Source: Plasmopara viticola (Eukaryota > Oomycota > Peronosporomycetes > Peronosporales > Peronosporaceae). Taken from it: a stretch of DNA of 64,000 nucleotides. Location of the stretch: positions 1 to 64,000 of the forward strand of contig MBPM02000027.1 of NCBI GenBank assembly GCA_001695595.3, read 5' to 3'. This document shows, piece after piece, positions 58,425-64,000 of this stretch. Numbering within the stretch: position 1 is the stretch's first letter; every line of letters begins with the position of its first letter. The notes under the pieces were generated by a model. It was not told the DNA's origin and ran no database searches. It was given only the letters and a program-made list of their open reading frames with translations. The position numbers and the translations under genes were made by a program.

Positions 58425-58510
58425 TGCGATAGAACGAAGGGTAGAAAAGGTGGTTGAAAGGGGGCACTTCCTATGATTTGACTTGCGTAGTAGCCGGCAA
58501 ATTGGGAAGT

Positions 58511-58528
58511 ACCCGTCTAGCTCAGTTG
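58511..58528 (+). pseudogene. tRNA-Lys nt 1-18 between LINE-A4 and the SINE
   Basis: ACCCGTCTAGCTCAGTTG serves both as the 5'-side duplication of LINE-A4 and as the 3'-side stub of the SINE, so the SINE inserted into the tRNA that A4 had rebuilt. Confidence 0.9.
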
Positions 58529-58786
58529 AAAGTTGTCATGTATTTAATCTTAACACAACCTATACCTTCTCGGCTTGGCTAAATTTCTACATTTACATTT
58601 TTAGTCTGAAGATTCTTTTTCGTCTTGTTATTGTCTTATTCTTGATCGGGGTCGGAAATATTTCGCTTGGTGCCGTCCTCTCCCCAAGTCTGGTTGATTA
58701 CGAAGTTTGTCCGATGTGGGGCTCGAACCCGCAACACACACCGTGAGGACCAGAAGCATAATCCACTAACCCACGCCACCGGGTCT
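58529..58786 (-). mobile_element. tRNA-headed SINE at the same tRNA site
   Basis: A 258-bp insert flanked by tRNA nt 1-18 on both sides. In the minus sense it opens with a tRNA-like head (58782-58710): acceptor CCGGTG/CATCGG, an A-box-like TGGGTTAGTGGAT (58773-58761) and a B box GGGTTCGAGCC (58730-58720). A ~180-nt unique body follows. The 3' end, ATGACAACTTT, resembles the LINE-B end, ACAGACAAACTTT. No poly(A). The head resembles a tRNA-Glu or tRNA-Arg type; identity is unsure. It has no coding capacity and so depends on a LINE. Confidence 0.85.
58710..58782 (-). ncRNA. SINE tRNA-like head with Pol III boxes
   Basis: Internal A and B boxes and a closing acceptor-like stem ending in CATCGGA, a 3' end common in tRNA-Glu. 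The anticodon stem is weak (mismatch and wobbles), so it is a promoter-bearing relic and not a working tRNA. Confidence 0.65.
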
Positions 58787-58859
58787 ACCCGTCTAGCTCA
58801 GTTGGTAGAGCGCTGGCCTTTTAAGCCAGTGGTCGTGGGTTCGAGCCCCATAAGGGGTG
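58787..58859 (+). tRNA. tRNA-Lys-like rebuilt at SINE 5' junction
   Basis: Intact A and B boxes. The acceptor 3' strand reads AAGGGGT instead of the G run, with A opposite T6 but A opposite C7. Confidence 0.7.
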
Positions 58860-59344
58860 TAAATTGCGTAAGAGTCGTGCGTGAAAGATTTGTGCGCCAT
58901 GCATTTATACTAGAAAGCAGCACATGCTCCTTCTTCGTATTTTGGTTTGGATTTCTCTTTAAGTCTAACAATCGTCGTGGTCGTTCACGGTGCGATTACT
59001 CTTGACTACAAGAGCGACGCAAGTAGCTGTTTTGAACAGCAAAGAATAAAATTTTCTGCTCGACTATATTCAAATCATTTCCGTTGTTAGGAAATGGGGT
59101 GCCTGTCTGCACTCAGCAGTAAGAATTCTGTTCGTAAACACGAAAACTATGTATGATCTTCGCAAGAGACTGTTCGATCATGCGTTTGTCACGACGTTCT
59201 TGTCCGACTTATGCGGGTAGAATAATGTGGTTGCGTGCGTGCATACCAAGAGCTTATACTTGGTGTTGGTGTGTTTGTCGGTGTGCTTGCTCCTGGTTGT
59301 GTTTCTCTTTTTGTGTATATTTGATATTATCTTAACTCGAGTTT

Positions 59345-59362
59345 ACCCGTCTAGCTCAGTTG
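59345..59362 (+). pseudogene. tRNA-Lys 5' stub at LINE-A5
   Basis: Perfect nt 1-18, cut at G18/G19. Confidence 0.9.
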
Positions 59363-60385
59363 AAGGTCGTCTATATTATGTAATATAGGCGAATGTCTAC
59401 CCAACTTGCCTGGCGTAGTATCTGTTCTACTTCTCTAGTGTACTATATATAATTATGCATTTTCCTCCAAAATAGGAATATACAAAAAAGAAATGTAATT
59501 TCCTCAAGAAAAGGAAATTACATAATTTATGTTTTCCACGTATTTTTTGGATCTCATCCAATCACTGGTCTGGGAGGGTTCCGGTTCTACACTTTTGCCC
59601 CCGATTTGACTTCAACTTCGGGCGAAAAAGGCCATTTAGACCCTTTGTGCGTGGCAACGTTGCTCGATAACTGCGGTCGATCAACAGCCGCAACTTTTGG
59701 CACTTAGGCAGCACATACAGCGCCCATTGCATGCCAAATGCTCACGCGTATCAAGACTTCAGGGGCTTAAACGGAAGTCCGGTCTTTCAGCACACTGTCG
59801 CGTCGTTTCGCGACGGCGTGATCCGCAGCCCAATCCGTGGGCCGACCCATTTTTGGGATCGTTATACTTTATAAGATAAAAATCCCTCGCTTCTTATTCG
59901 TCGTGAGGAGTGAAAAAAATTCTTGATTCTCCAGGCCTCATAGTAAAGATAAAAAAAGTGACCGGTATGGCCCCATAGATAAATTGGCCTTTTAGGCCTC
60001 TTCGGGTCACCATAACCACTGGGATTCAGCTCTCAGACTTCATCAAGGTACCCTTGGCCCCCCAGTGTTCACAGAAGACAAAGCTCTTGACTTACGAAGC
60101 CGCATTCTCACTGCTTTGTTACAGGCGCCCCCTACTCCGGTCTTTTACGCAGCTGGCTCGTATCCAGTTACCCTCCAGGTGCACTGTATGGCTACATCAA
60201 GTGCGAGACTTGCGGCAGCGGACCCCAGAAAATTCGGACGTTCTTCGAGTGATGAGGCTTTACCCGTAAGGGCCCCGGCAGGCTGCCCGACCAGATAGCA
60301 CCCACATCTTCGGACGACGGTTTTTTAAACGATTGGAATGAACTCAGTATTTGCCGACGTTAACCGTGTTCTTTCTAGACGTTGT
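59363..60385 (-). other. LINE-A5 3' noncoding region
   Basis: Terminal hairpin plus a perfect 12-bp second hairpin (59493-59504 with 59512-59523). The antisense ORF region is recognisable (60054-60298) but the intron donor is gone (CATAGATAAATT). Confidence 0.7.
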
Positions 60386-63300
60386 TTATTTGTTCATGTG
60401 CGCACAGGTCTTGATGGTGCTGTCTTGCAGGTTATGGGTGATGCCCGGGTGCTGACAAGTGAAGCTGTGAAACACGGAATGGGTCTTCAGCGAGTCAATC
60501 ACTTGTTTTAGATTTTGTCTCAGCTGCCGGTCGTACAGGTGTCGCTGGAAAAAGCGAATGTGCGCACAGAAAGTCGACAATATGACTGAGAGTGCTGGAG
60601 CTACCGGTATCGGTTGCCGTCCGTCGAACAAGCATCGATTGCGGTTCGTCCAGATCGTGTGAAGTACCACAGCTCGAAGCACATGCCATACATCTCGTAC
60701 CACACCGAACATTGAACCCAGTCGTCGCGTACGTGCACCTTGTTTGCGAGAGCAATATCAAGCCACGACGGTCGAGAGACAAAGAATGGTGAGACAAGCT
60801 GCAAGATCTGACACCAGAGCCTTGACGCCAGCGTGCAGTCGAAAAATAAATGCTTCTCAGTCTCTATCGCTTTGCATCCTGCGCGCACGCATTTACGGAT
60901 GCCTGGATGTGACGTCTCCAAGAACCAGAAGCGCGATCGCACGGGTAGCAAGCGAAACGCAAGACGAAATTGCAAGTCTTCGAAGACCGGAAGCAGGATC
61001 TGGCGCAGCCGCTTTCGATACTCCGCGAATGCTTCAATCTGTTGGTCGTCGACACGCTCTGAGTAAATTTTCATCGGGTGCGGCTTTTTTGGAGGGTCAG
61101 GCGCCCAGACAATTTTCAGGATCGCTGACCGTGGAATCTTCGGGATCAAGAATATCTTCGCTTTATTTCTGTAGCCAACTCGTGGAAGCAGACATCCGTG
61201 TGCGTCTATGCTTGACGAGTCCCGTACAAGTTGTCGTGCTCCAAGGCGGTCAACAATTTGCGTCGCTTCCCTGTACAGCGAGCGCAGCCACTTCATCTGT
61301 GTGTACGGTCGCACTGAGACAAGCGTGTAGTCGATATGTCGCTGTACGAAGGTGGTTGCAGCTGGCCACGCTTCACCTTCACACCTGAAGTCAGCGAGTG
61401 ACCGTAATTTGAAGCTACATGAGATATGGAGACGAAAGCTTCGTTGTGGTTCGGCGACCATACCTAGACAACGTCGATGCACCACCACCGTATCGGATCG
61501 TGTTCGCTTCTCGTAGTGAAGATCAGCATCAGCATGGAGCCAAATTGGCTGATGTAGGCCATACATGGCGCGTTCGTGCAAACTCAAGTCATACCACGTG
61601 ACATTCCATCGTGTCTTGTACCAACACACCCACGTCTCTCTCCACCACATTGCAGTTCGGCCAAGTGAGATAAGCTTGCCGTGACGAAGCGGTGAGATTG
61701 TAAGAAAGTCGAGTGCGTGACATCCGCCATAGCAAGGTCATCCAGACGTCAGCAGCTCAATGCTCGCCGCCGTCCAGTTCTGCTCATCATCACCAATTAC
61801 AGCTCCGATAAACTGCAATAACAGCGCAAGACGTTGCTTTTTGAGCTGGGCATCGAGACGTGGAATACCAAGACCACCGTGGGTGCGCTTGTGATAAAGA
61901 AATTCGCTCGGGATGAGCATCACGTGCTTTTCGTCACGATCATGCTTACGACTCAGAACAAACCGGTTAAGCATCGATTGCCAACGCCGCACAATGACCC
62001 GAGATATATTCGCGTGCTGAGTGTAGTGCCACAAACGCGATAGCACCATCGTCTGTGCAACGAGCAGTCTACCTCGAAGTGTGCGGGCACGCCTGTACCA
62101 TGATTTTATGCTCTCAAAGAAGCGAGCGTCCAAAAAATTGGTAATCATGTCGTTGACTGACGCCTGACCGAACGGGATGCCTAAGTATTTTGTGGTGTCG
62201 GAACGTCCAAGAACTTGGACCCCGGGAAGTGCAGGACACACCATGCTACGATTTAGGGCCAGCAGTACCGACTTGGACAAATTAAGTCTTGCTCCAGAGC
62301 CAGCACAGTACACGTCTACAATTGCAAGCTGAGCCCGAACGTGATCAATTGACCCGGCGAGCAACGTCGAGTCATCCGCGAAAAACATACTTGTCACCGT
62401 ACAATTCGCATTCAGACATATCCCGTATTCGTCATGTTTGCGAAGTAAATTTCCAAGAGGCTCAATTGTAAGCACAAATAGGAGTGCCGACAAAGGGTCT
62501 CCTTGCTTCACGCCTCGAGTAGGGTGCAAAGCTGGCTGGATATTGCCATTGATGAGCAGGTGTGCCTTCGGTTTGGTGTACAAGAGCTGAATCCATGAAA
62601 TAAAAACTGGTCCGAAGCCCATGCAAGCCAGCAGCCGAAACATATACGACCAATTTACACGGTCGAATGCCTTTTGAAAGTCCAGGAAAAGTGCGTAGGC
62701 CTCTTCGTCTCGATTTGTCACAAGGTCTTGCAGATCGGCAAGAAAGCGTACATGATGATGAATTGATCGGGTCTTGACGAAGCCTTTTTGGTCTGGATGG
62801 ATCAGGTTCCAGCATTACTTTTTGTAATCGATATGTCAGCGCTTTTGACAGCACCTTCACGTCGACTGGCACGAGTGCAATTGGACGATAATTGCCAGGC
62901 TCAGCGCGTGAACCTTTCTTATGTAGCAGTACGACCGCTGATTTACGCTGAGACGCTAGAAGCTCGCCGCGCCTCAGTCTATCCTTGAAAACAATCGCGA
63001 GGCACTCGCCAAATACTGATGGTGCCACCTGATAAAATCCAGCCGTTAAACCGTCCATGCCTGGAGAGGATGTCGCTCTCATATGCCGGATTGCAGTTGC
63101 AAGGTCAGCAGTGGTCAGGTCGGCTTCCATAGCTGTGCAGCTCGTGACTGGGACGACTCTCGAAATTGAGTCAAGAAGTATGCGTTGCTGCGCGACATTT
63201 GGCTCAGAGGCCGATTCGATTGGACTCTTGACATCACCCATCTCAGATCCCCAGTGCTCCAAGAAACGCAGAGAGATTTCTTGAGGATTCGTTGAGACAT

Positions 63301-64000
63301 TTCCACTTGGTGTTATAACCTCCTCAATCGAAACGCGTCGCAAACTTGTGTCTAGAGGACGAAAAAAATGAGATGTTGAGCGTTCCGAGTTGTTGACTTG
63401 AAAGTCAAAAGAAGCATCATGATTGTGTTGGCGGGTTCTCGTGACTGTATCCTTATAGCTTCGTAAAGCCTCGTCAAAAAACTCGATTTCTTTGCCTGAC
63501 AATGCACGGTATCGGGCGGCTGCTTGATCTAATGCGACGCGAGCATCTTCGATCTCCCGCGTGTCTTGTTGCCTGAGCTTTTTCTGGACGTCTTGAAGCT
63601 GAGTCTTGATGCTTTTTTTCCAATTTTCCCAAATTTTTCCGGGGTTTTCTGAACGGCGAAGCTGGTCCAGGACCTGCTCGGCCTCCCTTTCAATTGCTGA
63701 TATAACCTTCGGATATTCGAGGAGGTATCGCGGAAATTTCCAATAACCACGACCATGTAGCTGCGTACCACTTCGAAGGGAAACGCTATGAGCAAGATGA
63801 TCGCCAGCATGCATTGGCAGGAAATATTCGGCATTTTCGTAGAAGCGGTCGCAGAATTGCTCCGAAATCAGAATGTAGTCTAATCGATTTTTTCGAGGAA
63901 GAGGACCAGTAAACACTCGCTTAGAGTCATGGTGGGTACGCCACGCATCAACGACACCTAGTTTGGCAATCCACTCAAGACAAGAAGAGCAGCTCTGGTC
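60386..64000 (-). pseudogene. LINE-A5 ORF2, interrupted and cut by the window edge
   Basis: Runs from the endonuclease (RLDYILIS, GDHLAHS) through the RT (FLDFQKAFD, QGDPLS, FFADDS) to the zinc region (CVRAGCKAIETEKHLFFDC). Breaks are a frameshift near 62806, a TTA-to-TGA stop at 61738, and a frameshift near 60690. The C-terminus reads through to ...CAHMNK, about ten residues longer than A1. Open at the window edge. Confidence 0.9.

Larger units (their letters stand above)
53878..58510 (-). mobile_element. LINE-A4, internally deleted copy lacking reverse transcriptase
   Basis: A 4.6-kb LINE-A relative, diverged from A1-A3. Both ends are present: the 3' hairpin (53883-53906) and the 5' end CCGGCAAATTGGGAAGT at 58510, followed by a perfect nt 1-18 duplication (58511-58528). 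About 3.15 kb corresponding to 7870-11030 of A1 is missing at about 54911, which removes the RT and the C-terminal region. It may have moved in trans or lost the segment after insertion. Confidence 0.9.
58787..59362 (+). repeat. tRNA-Lys array, block 6 (single unit)
   Basis: One 558-bp unit between the SINE and LINE-A5, of block 1-3 type (no 41-bp duplication), with some private substitutions. Confidence 0.93.
59363..64000 (-). mobile_element. LINE-A5, 3' portion (continues beyond window)
   Basis: The 3' hairpin (59368-59391), 3' region, and ORF2 up to part of the endonuclease are in the window; the rest lies beyond 64000. It is diverged from A1-A3 and groups with A4 in its 3' region, for example in the hairpin loop. 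Confidence 0.9.

Noticed and set aside
58483..58746. 87-codon + strand ORF over the SINE
   Set aside because: It spans the LINE end, tRNA stub and SINE antisense and has no protein-like features.

Overview
The window is eukaryotic repeat DNA. It is best read as an oomycete genome (inference, moderate confidence). The evidence is introns of 58 nt with GTAAGT...CTGAT...CAG signals, a 16-nt initiator at 39385-39400 that matches the oomycete core-promoter consensus GCTCATTYYNCAWTTT at 14 of 16 positions, and L1/Tx1-type non-LTR retrotransposons. No single-copy host gene is recognisable.

The backbone is a tandem array of a ~557-bp unit. Each unit carries one tRNA-Lys(UUU)-like gene on the + strand and about 485 bp of noncoding spacer. 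The array is cut into six blocks: 1-6805, 14639-17436, about 25121-27819, 35675-39068, 48577-53877 and 58787-59362. I count 36 full-length tRNA-like copies, several 18-nt 5' stubs and one 3' half. Blocks 1-3 share one unit type. Block 4 is diverged and mixed. Block 5 is a 588-bp subtype with an internal ~41-bp duplication and a 10-bp loss.

The blocks are separated by retroelements, all on the minus strand and all joined at their 3' ends to the same nucleotide of the tRNA gene, between G18 and G19 of the D loop. They are three near-identical LINE-A copies (A1 6806-14638, A2 17437-25124, A3 27820-35674), a diverged GC-richer relative (LINE-B 39069-48576), a LINE-A copy that has lost its reverse transcriptase (A4 53878-58510), a 258-bp tRNA-headed SINE (58529-58786), and a LINE-A copy running off the window (A5 59363-64000). 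A target duplication of about 18 bp, starting at tRNA nt 1, rebuilds a complete tRNA gene on the 5' side of most insertions. The SINE used the site rebuilt by A4.

Each LINE encodes ORF1 (a nucleic-acid-binding candidate of no family I recognise) and a ~1395-aa ORF2 with an APE-type endonuclease, a reverse transcriptase and a zinc-binding C-terminal region. All ORF2 copies here are broken by small indels or stops; A3 is the least damaged. There is no poly(A) tail. The 3' ends instead carry conserved hairpins. The region between the ORF2 stop and the 3' end holds gene-like sequence on the opposite strand in both families. In LINE-A it is a small spliced ORF. In LINE-B it is a ~530-codon gene with its own initiator, a chromodomain-like segment and a papain-fold-type Cys/His/Asp signature.

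Most interesting is the combination of a LINE and a SINE that share one nucleotide-precise target inside a multicopy tRNA gene, with target regeneration and stacking.
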